Assembly (NCBI GenBank): GCA_036500225.1
Contig: DASYCJ010000021.1
Location: forward strand, 1-64,000
DNA: 64,000 nt
Reading direction: 5' to 3'
From: DASUBN01 sp036500225
GTDB lineage: Bacteria; Pseudomonadota; Gammaproteobacteria; Natronospirales; REEB76
This document shows positions 50,889 through 59,620 of the stretch, one piece after another. The notes beneath the pieces are model-generated. The model made no database searches. It was given only the letters and a program-made list of their open reading frames with translations, and was not told the origin of the DNA. The stretch's first letter is position 1; each line of letters opens with the position of its first letter. The position numbers and the translations under genes are program-made.

Positions 50889-51455
50889 ATGGCGCAAGAC
50901 GCTGAGAACCTCATCTGGATCGACCTTGAGATGACCGGGCTCGATCCCGCCACCGACCAGATCCTTGAGATCGCCACGCTGGTGACCGACAAGCAGCTCA
51001 ACTTGCTGGCGGAAGGTCCGGTGCTGGCGGTGCACCACGACGATTCAGTGCTGGTGGCCATGGGCGACTGGTGCACACGTCAACACGGCCATTCGGGTCT
51101 CACGGAGCGGGTGCGCCAGAGCAAGACCGGCATGGCGGAGGCCGAACGAGCCACCCTCGACTTCCTGAAACAGTATCTGCCGCCGGGTGCTTCGCCCATG
51201 TGCGGCAACAGCATCTGTCAGGACCGGCGTTTCCTGGCCCGACAGATGCAGGAGCTGGAACGTTTCTTCCATTATCGCAACCTGGATGTGAGCACCTTGA
51301 AAGAGCTGGCCAAGCGCTGGGCGCCGGCAGCAGCTTTAGGTTTCACCAAGGAATCCACTCATCTCGCCATGGCAGACATCCGTGACTCCGTGGCGGAACT
51401 CAAGCATTACCGCGAACAGCTGTTCCGCAGTGAGTTCGCGGCGCCCACCGGTTGA
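50889..51455 (+). CDS. orn: Oligoribonuclease
   Basis: 3'-5' exonuclease that clears 2-5 nt RNAs including pGpG; 188 residues. The DEDDh residues are D12 and E14 in WIDLEMTGLD, then the Asp in CQDRRFLARQM, and HLAMADIRDSV with the catalytic His and last Asp. AGGA precedes the ATG. A 10-bp palindrome AGACTAGTCT sits at 50852-50861 in its leader. It is 8 bp upstream of the PLP-enzyme gene. Confidence 0.98.
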   Translation: MAQDAENLIWIDLEMTGLDPATDQILEIATLVTDKQLNLLAEGPVLAVHHDDSVLVAMGDWCTRQHGHSGLTERVRQSKTGMAEAERATLDFLKQYLPPGASPMCGNSICQDRRFLARQMQELERFFHYRNLDVSTLKELAKRWAPAAALGFTKESTHLAMADIRDSVAELKHYREQLFRSEFAAPTG

Positions 51456-51463
51456 GGGCCGCC

Positions 51464-52420
51464 ATGCAGGACATCCTGAATTTCGATGATATCCGCGCTG
51501 CCGCACGGCGCATCGCCGGCAGCGTGCGGCAGACGCCGGTGCTGCGCTGTCCGGAACTGGAAGCGGAGATCGGCGGCGAGATCCATTTCAAATGCGAGAA
51601 CTTCCAGGAGATGGGTGCTTTCAAGCTGCGCGGTGCCAGCAACGCAGTCTTGAGCCTCTCGGAAGCGGCCCTGAAGAAAGGCGTCGCCACCCATTCCTCC
51701 GGAAACCACGGCACGGCTCTCGCGCTCGCAGCCCAGCGCCGCGGCGTGCCGGCCTGTGTGGTGATGCCGGAGAACGCCAGTGCCTACAAGAAGCGCGCGG
51801 TGGCGGCCTACGGCGCCAAGATCATCTACTGCGAATCCACCCAAGCGGGCCGTGAGGCGGTTCTCGCCAAGTACGTGGCCGAGACCGGTGCTTCCGTAGT
51901 GCATCCTTACAACGATGCCACTGTGATGGCGGGGCAGGGCACCGCGGCCCTGGAGATGCACGAGCAGGTGCCGGACCTGGAGATAGTGCTAGCGCCCCTC
52001 GGCGGCGGCGGCCTGCTCTCGGGTGCCGCTGTCGCCACGCGCGCCCTTTGCCCCAAGGCCAAAGTCATCGGCGTCGAGCCACTGGGGGCGGACGATGCCT
52101 GGCGTTCTCTCAAGGCCGGACACATCGAAGCCGTGGCCCACCCCGATACCGTCGCCGACGGCTTGAGGGCCACCATCGGTCCTTTGACCTTCACCGTATT
52201 GCGAGACGAGATAGATGAAGTGGTGCGGGTGGAAGAGCAGGACATCCTGGATGCCATGCGTTTCATCTGGGAGCGCATGAAGATCATCGTGGAACCCTCA
52301 GCGGCAGTGTCGCTCGCGGCCCTGCGCCGTGGCCTGGTGTCGGTACGCGGGCGGCGGGCTGGTATCATCTTGAGCGGCGGTAACGTGGACCTCGACCAAC
52401 TCAAATGGAGCGTGCGATGA
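51464..52420 (+). CDS. Threonine dehydratase/serine racemase family PLP enzyme
   Basis: Fold-type II PLP enzyme, 318 residues. The PLP Lys is K54 in GAFKLRGASN, the phosphate/substrate loop is SSGNHG (78-83) and the PLP-phosphate loop is LGGGGLLSG. Length and lack of an ACT regulatory tail fit catabolic threonine dehydratase or serine/threonine racemase, and these cannot be separated by eye. ATG 51464 follows GAGGG. Its stop overlaps the next gene (ATGA, 52417-52420). Confidence 0.9.
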   Translation: MQDILNFDDIRAAARRIAGSVRQTPVLRCPELEAEIGGEIHFKCENFQEMGAFKLRGASNAVLSLSEAALKKGVATHSSGNHGTALALAAQRRGVPACVVMPENASAYKKRAVAAYGAKIIYCESTQAGREAVLAKYVAETGASVVHPYNDATVMAGQGTAALEMHEQVPDLEIVLAPLGGGGLLSGAAVATRALCPKAKVIGVEPLGADDAWRSLKAGHIEAVAHPDTVADGLRATIGPLTFTVLRDEIDEVVRVEEQDILDAMRFIWERMKIIVEPSAAVSLAALRRGLVSVRGRRAGIILSGGNVDLDQLKWSVR

Positions 52421-53007
52421 GACTGCGCATCATCATGGGAACTCTGGCTTGTGTGTTGCTGAGTACCGCCGTGGCGGCGGACAAACCCGCCGACGTGCGT
52501 GACCTCATGAGCGCCACCCAGTTTCACCAGACCGGCCTCGATACCCTGAGCCCCCAGCAGCTGGTGGCCCTCAACGCCTGGCTCGCTTCCTATGCCCAGG
52601 CGGCGTCCTCGACCACCACCAGAGAGAACTTCCCGGTGATCGCCTCGGGAGTGTCCATCGCTCCCACGGTGGCTGCGTCGGCCCCTCTTGCACCAACTCC
52701 AGCTGCGCCGGCGCCCACGCCTGCTCCCGCCGCGGCTTCCACGGCCCGCTTCGGTCAGGAGATGTTGTCGCCGCAGACCCGTGCTGAACCCGCTCGCATC
52801 GAATCCACCATCCCCGGCCACTTCATCGGCTGGAGAGGCAGCACGGTGTTCAAGCTCGCCAACGGCCAGGTGTGGAAGCAGGCGGACAGCAGCAGCTTCG
52901 AGACCGACCTGCAGGACCCGCAGGTGGTCATCAAGCGTCTGGGTTTCGGTTATCTGCTCACGCTCACCGGTCACGGCGCCACCGTGTTCGTCAGACGGGT
53001 GCAGTGA
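52417..53007 (+). CDS. Secreted protein of unknown function
   Basis: A protein of 196 residues that I do not recognise. A signal peptide (about 1-20, AVA-AD) is followed by a short helical part (LSPQQLVALNAWLASY), an Ala/Pro/Thr-rich linker (about 70-108) and a C-terminal region with GHFIGWRGSTVFKLANGQVWKQ, which looks like a small beta-rich domain for a secreted protein. The start is coupled to the PLP enzyme (ATGA) and its stop to alkB (GTGA, 53004-53007). The tight coupling suggests a shared role or simply a compact operon. Confidence 0.7.
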   Translation: MRLRIIMGTLACVLLSTAVAADKPADVRDLMSATQFHQTGLDTLSPQQLVALNAWLASYAQAASSTTTRENFPVIASGVSIAPTVAASAPLAPTPAAPAPTPAPAAASTARFGQEMLSPQTRAEPARIESTIPGHFIGWRGSTVFKLANGQVWKQADSSSFETDLQDPQVVIKRLGFGYLLTLTGHGATVFVRRVQ

Positions 53008-54050
53008 AACGTTACGGCTTCCTGCTGGCCCTGACGCTACCTGTGATGGTGGTGGCAGGCTTCCTGCTGGGAGGCACCTGGAACTACCTCACCATCGCGT
53101 TCTCCTACGCGGCATTACCACTGTTGGACCTATGGTCCGGTCATGAACGATTCCAACCTGCTCGCGATGAGATCGCCGTGCTGGAAAGAGACCCCTGGTA
53201 CCGGTCGATCCTCTACCTCGGCGCCGCCATGCATTTCGCTTTGCTGGTGTTTGGTGCCTGGGTTGTGACGCACGCGGCCATGCCCTGGTGGGCGCTTGCG
53301 GGCTTCATCCTTTCCGTGGGCACTAGCAGCGGTAGCATCGGCATCGTCATCGCCCACGAACTGGGCCATCACCTGAGCAAGGGCGATCGCCTGTTATCCC
53401 GTGCGCTCCTGGTTTCAGTCTGCTACATGCATTTCTACGTGGAGCACAACCGCGGCCACCATTCTCATGTGGCCACGCCGGATGATCCGGCTTCGGCTCG
53501 CTATGGCGAGAACCTGTATGCCTTCCTGCCCCGCACCCTGGTGGGAAGCTGGGTACATGCCTGGCATCTGGAAGAAGCGCGGTTCGCTAAGCAGGGCAGG
53601 AGTGCCTGGACCTGGGAGAATCCCATGTTCTGGTGCGTGGCCTGGCCAGTATTGTTGGCCGCTGCCCTGAGTCTCGCCTTCGGCGCTGCAGCGATCTGGT
53701 ATTTCTTCCTGCAGGCAGCCATCGCCGTGATCCTGCTGGAAGCGGTGAACTATATCGAACACTACGGCCTGGAGCGGCGCCTGCTGGCGGACGGCAGCCG
53801 CGAGAAGATGAGCGTGGTGCACTCCTGGAATTCCAGCCAACGTCTCAGCGGCTACTTCCTGTTCAACCTCACGCGTCACTCCCATCATCACATCCAGGCC
53901 CAGCGCCACTACCAGGCCCTGGCCCATGAGGATGACAGCCCGCAGATGCCTGCCGGTTATGCCGGCATGCTGGTGCTGGCTTTCCTGCCCCCGGTGTGGG
54001 AGCGTGTGATGCATCCAAGGCTCGCGGCCTATCGCGCGACCGCCCGCTGA
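53004..54050 (+). CDS. Alkane 1-monooxygenase (AlkB-type membrane hydroxylase)
   Basis: Integral-membrane di-iron hydroxylase, 348 residues. The histidine boxes are HELGHH (118-123), EHNRGHHSHVATPDDPASAR (about 147-166) and LTRHSHHHIQAQRHYQAL near the C-terminus, plus NYIEHYGL; together these are AlkB signatures. Several hydrophobic helices precede box 1. It would hydroxylate terminal carbons of alkanes or related chains, using rubredoxin and its reductase. Neither is encoded in this window. The start is GTG at 53004, coupled to the gene before. Confidence 0.93.
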   Translation: MKRYGFLLALTLPVMVVAGFLLGGTWNYLTIAFSYAALPLLDLWSGHERFQPARDEIAVLERDPWYRSILYLGAAMHFALLVFGAWVVTHAAMPWWALAGFILSVGTSSGSIGIVIAHELGHHLSKGDRLLSRALLVSVCYMHFYVEHNRGHHSHVATPDDPASARYGENLYAFLPRTLVGSWVHAWHLEEARFAKQGRSAWTWENPMFWCVAWPVLLAAALSLAFGAAAIWYFFLQAAIAVILLEAVNYIEHYGLERRLLADGSREKMSVVHSWNSSQRLSGYFLFNLTRHSHHHIQAQRHYQALAHEDDSPQMPAGYAGMLVLAFLPPVWERVMHPRLAAYRATAR

Positions 54051-54073
54051 ACTGTCCACGCCCGGAGTCCGCC

Positions 54074-54559
54074 ATGCGCATGTCCCGCCATTTCCTGGTA
54101 TTGCTCTGCCTCATCAGTGGAGCCGCCCTGGCGGATGATGGCGATGCGGTGTTGGGCAAGTGGCTGACTGCCGACGGGAAGGCACAGGTGGAAGTGGTGA
54201 AGCACGGCGATGTCTACGACGGGCAGATCGTCTGGCTCAAGGAACCCAGCTATCCTGCAGACGACACGCACGGTATGGCCGGCAAACCGAAGGTAGACAG
54301 GAAGAATCCGGACAAGGCTCTGCAGAGTCGCTCCATCATCGGCCTGCCCCTGATCTCGGGTTTCAAGTACGCCGGCGACAGCGTGTGGAACGACGGTAAG
54401 ATATACGACCCGGAGAACGGCAAGCTCTATAGCTGCAAGATGACCTTACAGATGGATGGCAGCCTCAAAGTACGCGGCTATTGGGGTATCTCGTTGTTCG
54501 GCGAGACTCAGATATGGACCCGTCCGCCGGCTGATGCCGCGCCGACACCTCACTCCTAA
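54074..54559 (+). CDS. DUF2147-like secreted protein
   Basis: A protein of 161 residues with a signal peptide (about 1-20, AALA-DD). The mature part (VLGKWLTADGKAQVEV, LYSCKMTLQMDGSLKVRGYWGISLFGETQIWTR) resembles the DUF2147 family of small beta-barrel/lipocalin-like exported proteins, function unknown. GGAG precedes ATG 54074, 23 bp after alkB. It converges on a small lipoprotein gene with a four-base overlap of the 3' ends. Confidence 0.82.
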   Translation: MRMSRHFLVLLCLISGAALADDGDAVLGKWLTADGKAQVEVVKHGDVYDGQIVWLKEPSYPADDTHGMAGKPKVDRKNPDKALQSRSIIGLPLISGFKYAGDSVWNDGKIYDPENGKLYSCKMTLQMDGSLKVRGYWGISLFGETQIWTRPPADAAPTPHS

Positions 54560-54813
54560 GGGTTAGCAGTACTCGCAGCCGGAGCCGTATCGTCCTCCAG
54601 GGACTGATCGAGTTTCTTGGCCTGTTGCTGTACCTGACTGTTCACCGCCTTGGCCTTGTTCAAGTCCTGCACCAGCGGGCTGAAGGCGTTGCTGCTGGAT
54701 ATCTTCACCGGACCGGTGCCGGGGGGTGGTGCTTGGGTGGCGACGCTGTCTTCCTGTTTGCCTGAGCAGGCGGCGAGGCTGACGAGCATGAGCAATAGCG
54801 GAATGGCCTTCAT
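54556..54813 (-). CDS. Small lipoprotein of unknown function
   Basis: A protein of 85 residues with signal peptide and lipobox SLAAC (C16). The mature part is short and contains a heptad-like stretch (LVQDLNKAKAVNSQVQQQAKKLDQSL, about 46-71) that could form a coiled coil, ending in an Ala/Thr-rich tail. No family recognised. The compact length, intact lipobox and separate convergent position support a real gene. Confidence 0.65.
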   Translation of the reverse strand: MKAIPLLLMLVSLAACSGKQEDSVATQAPPPGTGPVKISSSNAFSPLVQDLNKAKAVNSQVQQQAKKLDQSLEDDTAPAASTANP

Positions 54814-54934
54814 GGTGTCCCCCGAGGTCTCGATGCGGTTACCCTAGCACCATATTCTGTCATTCTGTGAACCCGGTCATGGGCAGGGCCTACGGCGGCC
54901 CTATAATCTGCGGCGGGGAAACACGGGGCTGTCC

Positions 54935-55576
54935 ATGCACATCGAGAACCAGAAGTTCTTCCATATCCACAAGCACAACTCGCCCAAGTGGTTTGAGGGT
55001 GCGCGCATGGGCTTCGGCCTCGAGCCCAACAACGCTTGGCGGGCCTTCGAGGTGGCGCGTCGCGGTGTCACCAACCCCAAGAGCAACGAGGTCTATACGG
55101 TGGACATGGTGGCCCTGCGGGCCCTCGAGTTCTACCGCAAACAGAAGGTCAAGGACCCGAAGCTCTCCTTCTACCACTTCGATCCGGTGGTGACCCTGGC
55201 GGAGACCCTGGATAGCCTGTTCCTGGCCACGCGCATGGTGCGGGAGATGGTGTTCGAGGAAGTGCGCCGCCAGATGTATGTGACGCTGCCGTCCCGCACC
55301 AGCTGCATCTGGTTGATCCCGGAGGACCCGCGCGCAGTGCGTTTCTGGCTGGACAACATGCGCGGCGACTACAAGAAGGTCTACCGTCTGAACGCCACCG
55401 GTGAACTACACCGGGCCACCCAGCAGATCGTCATGGGCGACACCATCTCCATGAGCGAGTGGCGCAAGCGCGCCACCGATTATTGGAATGGGGCGAACTC
55501 AGAATCTTATGATGACGAGTTGCTGCTGAGCGGCGACATCGAAGTGTTGGAAGAAGTCCCCGCCAGCGAGTTCTAA
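54935..55576 (+). CDS. Hypothetical protein, possibly DUF2441-like
   Basis: A protein of 213 residues without signal peptide. It begins MHIENQKFFHIHKHN and contains ATRMVREMVFEEVRRQMY, then LPSRTSCIWLIPEDPRAVRFWLDNM. The order R...E..R..., PSR..C.WL and a Trp-containing helix recalls the DUF2441 group, which I associate loosely with ADP-ribosyltransferase-like folds. That link is uncertain. It is monocistronic between a small lipoprotein and the 2OG oxygenase gene, and codon use looks like that of its neighbours. Confidence 0.6.
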   Translation: MHIENQKFFHIHKHNSPKWFEGARMGFGLEPNNAWRAFEVARRGVTNPKSNEVYTVDMVALRALEFYRKQKVKDPKLSFYHFDPVVTLAETLDSLFLATRMVREMVFEEVRRQMYVTLPSRTSCIWLIPEDPRAVRFWLDNMRGDYKKVYRLNATGELHRATQQIVMGDTISMSEWRKRATDYWNGANSESYDDELLLSGDIEVLEEVPASEF

Positions 55577-55696
55577 ATCGACCGGAAAGGCCGTCCTGGC
55601 CGTCCCTACCCGTCCGGCGAAGCATGGTTCCCGTTGGGTGCTTTCCCTAATCGAATGGGTTCCTGGACTCCGCGGCTCATCCGTGAGCCGCATCCT

Positions 55697-56347
55697 TTAG
55701 AAGACGAATTGGGTATTCTGTATCAGCACGTCGAAGGCCACGATGCAGCGCTCGCCTTCGCCGCGGAAGGGATAGACGTAGTGGATGTAGTAGGGCGGGA
55801 AGAGGATCAGATCGCCGGTCTTAGGGCTTATGCGCCGGGTCAGACTCACCCCGTGGTGATGAGCCACCGGGTGGGGGTTCAGGAACTCGATGCAGCCTTC
55901 CGGCTCAGGTTTCTCCGGCACCCCTGCATAGTACACACCGCTGATGAGGTTGCCGGTGCTGGGATGCATGTGGGGCGCCTGCCAGTCACCCTGGCAGAGG
56001 ATGTTGGCCCAGGAGACGAGACGGGTCTTGAGGGCCTTGCCCTGTTCCGCGTACACCTTGTCCAGATAGGTCTGCACCGCCGGCTGTACGATCTGATCCC
56101 GCAGCGCCTGCACCTCAGGTTCCGGCCGGTTCAGGAACATCATCTTCTTGGAGGTCTGATATCCACCGTAAGTGGTGATGGTGCCGGACAGCGCCTCGTT
56201 CTCGTCCTTATCGCTCAGGTATTGCTTGCGCAGATCATGGAGCAGGGCTGAGATGCCGGCGTTGATCTTCTCGGCACCGTTCTGGTGACTCAGCATCACC
56301 GTGACCGGGAAGTGCTCCTGGAAACGGGTATCGGCTGAAAGGCTCAC
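55697..56347 (-). CDS. Putative 2OG-Fe(II) oxygenase, TIGR02466-like
   Basis: A protein of about 216 residues, the same type as the gene at 2687-3373. The metal site is H126-M-H128 and H189 (YYIHYVYPF), with R200 in GERCIVAFD as 2-oxoglutarate ligand; ISPKTGDLILFPPYYIH is the family C-terminal block. The probable start is GTG at 56347, overlapping the ppsA stop (GTGA). The spacing of AAGAAGG before it is short, so an ATG at 56296 remains possible. It lies in the ppsA operon. The substrate is unknown. Confidence 0.82.
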   Translation of the reverse strand: MSLSADTRFQEHFPVTVMLSHQNGAEKINAGISALLHDLRKQYLSDKDENEALSGTITTYGGYQTSKKMMFLNRPEPEVQALRDQIVQPAVQTYLDKVYAEQGKALKTRLVSWANILCQGDWQAPHMHPSTGNLISGVYYAGVPEKPEPEGCIEFLNPHPVAHHHGVSLTRRISPKTGDLILFPPYYIHYVYPFRGEGERCIVAFDVLIQNTQFVF

Positions 56348-58704
56348 GCCTTCTTGCCCGCCAACAAGAGCCAGGTCTCCACCACCGTGTCCGGGTTCAG
56401 GGACACGCTCTCGATGCCCTGTTCCAGCAGCCACTGGGCCAGGTCCGGATGGTCTGAGGGTCCCTGGCCGCAGATGCCGATGTACTTGCCGCGCTTGCGG
56501 CAGGTTTGGATGGCCATGGAGAGCAGTTTCTTGACCGCGGCATTGCGTTCATCGAAGAGGTGCGCGATTACGCCCGAGTCCCTGTCCAGTCCCAGGGTGA
56601 GCTGGGTCAGGTCGTTGGAACCGATGGAGAAACCATCGAAGTATTCCAGGAACTCGTCCGCCAACAGCGCGTTGGAGGGCAGTTCGCACATCATGATGAC
56701 TTTCAGGCCGCGTTCGCCGCGCTTCAAGCCGTTGGCGGTGAGTAGCTCCGTGACTTTCTTGGCTTCCTCCAGGGTGCGCACGAAGGGGATCATCACCTGC
56801 ACGTTGGTGAGCCCCATTTCCTCACGCACCTTCTTGAGCGCCTTGCATTCCAGCTCGAAGCATTCGCGGAAGCTGGTATCTATATAGCGGGAAGCGCCGC
56901 GGAAGCCCAGCATCGGGTTCTCCTCGTGGGGCTCGTATTGACGGCCGCCCACCAGGTTAGCGTATTCGTTGGACTTGAAGTCCGAGGTACGCACAATCAC
57001 CGGTTCGGGAGCGAAGGCCGCGGCGATGGTGGCGATGCCCTCGGCCAGGCGCTCTACGTAGAAGCTCACCGGATCCTTGTAACCCGCCATGCGCGAGTCG
57101 ATCTCGCGTTTCACGTCCGCCGGCTGCGTGCCGTAGTTGATGAGCGCCTTGGGATGCACGCCGATCATGCGGTTGATGATGAACTCCAGGCGCGCCAGGC
57201 CCACGCCCTTATGGGGCAGGCCAGCGAAGTCGAAGGCACGCTCCGGCGTGCCCACGTTCATCATGATCTTGAGGGGCACGTCCGGCATCTTGGCCAAGCT
57301 GATCTCGCGACGCTGGAACTCCAACTTGCCATCGTAGATGAAACCTGTGTCGCCCTCTGCGCAGGACACGGTGACCGGCTGGCCATCCTTGATCTTCTTG
57401 GTGGCGTCGCCGCAACCCACGACTGCAGGGATGCCGAGCTCACGGGCGATGATGGCCGCGTGGCAGGTGCGTCCGCCTCGGTTGGTGACGATGGCGGAAG
57501 CGCGCTTCATCACCGGTTCCCAGTCCGGGTCGGTCATGTCCGTCACCAGCACGTCGCCAGGCTGGATGCGGCTCATCTCGTGCAGGTCCTTCACCACCTT
57601 GGCGGTGCCGGCACCGATCTTCTGGCCGATGCTGCGGCCTTCCGCGATTACGGCGCCTCGGGTCTTGAGTTCATAGCGTTCGATATTCTGGCTGCGACGG
57701 CTCTTCACCGTCTCGGGCCGTGCCTGCAGGATGTAGATATTGCCGTCGTGCCCATCCTTGGCCCACTCGATATCCATCGGCCGCTTGTAGTGCTTCTCTA
57801 TAACCATCGCCTGCTTGGCGAGTTCCAGCACGTCCGCATCGGTGATGCAGAAGCGGGCACGGGCTTCCGCGTGCACGTCGATGGTCTGCACCGCACGGCC
57901 GCCGCCTTCGCCGTATACCATCATGATGGCCTTGCTGCCCAGGTTACGGCGCACGATGGGCGCCTTGCCTTGGGCCAGGGCCGGCTTGTACACGTAGAAC
58001 TCGTCCGGGTTCACGGCGCCCTGCACCACGGTCTCACCGAGGCCGTAGGAGGCCGTGATGAACACCACGTCGTTGAAACCCGATTCCGTGTCCATGGTGA
58101 ACATCACGCCGCTGGCGCCGAGATCACTGCGGGCCATGCGCTGGATCCCGGCGGAGAGCGCCACTTCGGCGTGCTCGAAGCCGTGGTGCACCCGGTAAGA
58201 GATGGCACGATCGTTGAACAGCGAGGCGAACACCAGCTTCACGGCCTTGACCACGTCATCGGCGCCGCGCACGTTCAGGAAGGTCTCCTGCTGTCCGGCG
58301 AAGGACGCGTCCGGCAGATCTTCGGCGGTGGCGGAGGAGCGCACGGCGACTGAAGCATCTTTGCCGCCGGCCAGGGCCGCATAGCCCTCGCGGATGGATT
58401 TCTCCAGGGCGGCGGGGAAGGGGGTCTCCATCAGCCATTGGCGGATGCGCGCGCCGGTGTCCGCCAGGGCCACCACGTCGTTCACGTCCAGCTTGGTGAG
58501 TTCGCGGTTCACCCGTTCCGCCAGGCTCTCATGGGCCAGGAACTCACGGTAGGCATCGGCGGTGGTGGCGAAGCCGCCGGGCACGGATACGCCCAGCTTG
58601 GCGAGATGGCTGATCATCTCCCCTAGGGAGGCATTCTTCCCGCCCACCTTGTCCACATCGTGCATGCCGAGCTTTTCGAAACTGATGACGTAGCGCGAGT
58701 CCAC
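56344..58704 (-). CDS. ppsA: Phosphoenolpyruvate synthase
   Basis: Converts pyruvate and ATP to PEP in gluconeogenesis; 786 residues. The N-terminal ATP-binding domain has KVGGKNASLGEM and RSSATAEDLPDASFAGQQET. The phosphohistidine motif GGRTCHAAIIARELGIPAVVGCG is central. The C-terminal PEP-binding domain has GSNDLTQLTLGLDRDS and GICGQGPSDHPD. The start is GTG at 58704 with GGGGAAG upstream. Its regulator ppsR is divergently transcribed. Confidence 0.98.
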   Translation of the reverse strand: MDSRYVISFEKLGMHDVDKVGGKNASLGEMISHLAKLGVSVPGGFATTADAYREFLAHESLAERVNRELTKLDVNDVVALADTGARIRQWLMETPFPAALEKSIREGYAALAGGKDASVAVRSSATAEDLPDASFAGQQETFLNVRGADDVVKAVKLVFASLFNDRAISYRVHHGFEHAEVALSAGIQRMARSDLGASGVMFTMDTESGFNDVVFITASYGLGETVVQGAVNPDEFYVYKPALAQGKAPIVRRNLGSKAIMMVYGEGGGRAVQTIDVHAEARARFCITDADVLELAKQAMVIEKHYKRPMDIEWAKDGHDGNIYILQARPETVKSRRSQNIERYELKTRGAVIAEGRSIGQKIGAGTAKVVKDLHEMSRIQPGDVLVTDMTDPDWEPVMKRASAIVTNRGGRTCHAAIIARELGIPAVVGCGDATKKIKDGQPVTVSCAEGDTGFIYDGKLEFQRREISLAKMPDVPLKIMMNVGTPERAFDFAGLPHKGVGLARLEFIINRMIGVHPKALINYGTQPADVKREIDSRMAGYKDPVSFYVERLAEGIATIAAAFAPEPVIVRTSDFKSNEYANLVGGRQYEPHEENPMLGFRGASRYIDTSFRECFELECKALKKVREEMGLTNVQVMIPFVRTLEEAKKVTELLTANGLKRGERGLKVIMMCELPSNALLADEFLEYFDGFSIGSNDLTQLTLGLDRDSGVIAHLFDERNAAVKKLLSMAIQTCRKRGKYIGICGQGPSDHPDLAQWLLEQGIESVSLNPDTVVETWLLLAGKKA

Positions 58705-58730
58705 GGTCTTCCCCAGGCTGAGATTCCATT

Positions 58731-58758
58731 ATTATACCGGCACGGGCCCACTTCCCAA
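58731..58758 (-). promoter_or_regulatory. Probable sigma70 promoter of ppsA
   Basis: On the minus strand TTGGGA (58753-58758) and a perfect TATAAT (58731-58736) are 16 bp apart, about 27 bp before the GTG start. Confidence 0.6.
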
Positions 58759-58798
58759 GTTGCGCCCAAGCAGATCACTCGCGGGAGAGCGAAAGCCC

Positions 58799-59620
58799 AT
58801 GTCGAACCGCCGTACCGTGTTCTTCGTCTCAGACCGCACTGGCATCACCGCCGAGGCCCTCGGCCGCAGCCTCATGAGCCAGTTCGATGGCTCCGGCGTG
58901 ACCCAGGTCACCCTGCCTTTCATCGATAGCCTAGACAAGGCCAAGGCCGCCGTGGCACGCATCGATGCCGCGGCCAAGGAAGATGGTGCCCGCCCCCTGG
59001 TGTTCAGCACCCTGGTGCAGGACGATCTCCGAGCCACCTTCCACGCCAGCGAGGCTCTGTGCCTGGATTTCTTCGACGCCTTCATCGGGCCCCTGGAGCG
59101 GGAGTTGGGGGTAAAGTCCTCCCATACTGCCGGTAAAGCCCACGCTAACGCCGATGACGCCGCTTACCTTACCCGTATCGAGGCGGTGAACTTCGCCCTG
59201 GCCAATGACGATGGCGTAACCACCCGCCATTACCCGGAGGCAGACGTGGTGCTGGTCGGGGTATCTCGTTCGGGCAAGACCCCCACCTGCCTGTATCTAG
59301 CGCTGCAATATGGCATCTCAGCTGCCAACTATCCGCTCACGGAAGACGACATGGACAAGGGACGGCTGCCGGAAGCCCTGCTGCCCTTCAAATCAAAACT
59401 CTATGGCCTCACCATCTCACCCATGCGTCTGCAGCAGATCCGCCAGGAGCGCCGGCCCGACAGCCGCTATGCCTCCAAGGATCAGGTGAGCTATGAAGTG
59501 CAGAGGGCGGAGAACCTGTTCAGCAATGCGGGTATACCCTTCATCAATACCACGCACCCTTCCATCGAAGAGATCTCGACGACCATACTCCATCAATCGG
59601 GATTGAAGCGTCGCTACTAA
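58799..59620 (+). CDS. ppsR: PEP synthase regulatory kinase/phosphorylase (DUF299)
   Basis: Bifunctional enzyme that inactivates PEP synthase by ADP-dependent Thr phosphorylation and reactivates it by Pi-dependent phosphorolysis; 273 residues. Begins RRTVFFVSDRTGITAE, with P-loop GVSRSGKTPTCLYLA and the terminal IPFINTTHPSIEEISTTI block. ATG 58799 has GGGAG upstream; an in-frame start at 58760 adds unconserved residues. The divergent ppsA/ppsR pairing is standard. Its end overlaps the end of pgm by four bases. Confidence 0.97.
   Translation: MSNRRTVFFVSDRTGITAEALGRSLMSQFDGSGVTQVTLPFIDSLDKAKAAVARIDAAAKEDGARPLVFSTLVQDDLRATFHASEALCLDFFDAFIGPLERELGVKSSHTAGKAHANADDAAYLTRIEAVNFALANDDGVTTRHYPEADVVLVGVSRSGKTPTCLYLALQYGISAANYPLTEDDMDKGRLPEALLPFKSKLYGLTISPMRLQQIRQERRPDSRYASKDQVSYEVQRAENLFSNAGIPFINTTHPSIEEISTTILHQSGLKRRY

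Noticed and set aside
53004..54559. Rubredoxin or rubredoxin reductase partner for AlkB
   Set aside because: No CxxCG pairs or FAD reductase motif found in or around this region.
56926..58353. 475-codon open frame antisense to ppsA
   Set aside because: Antisense shadow of a certain gene, with no recognisable domain or ribosome-binding site.
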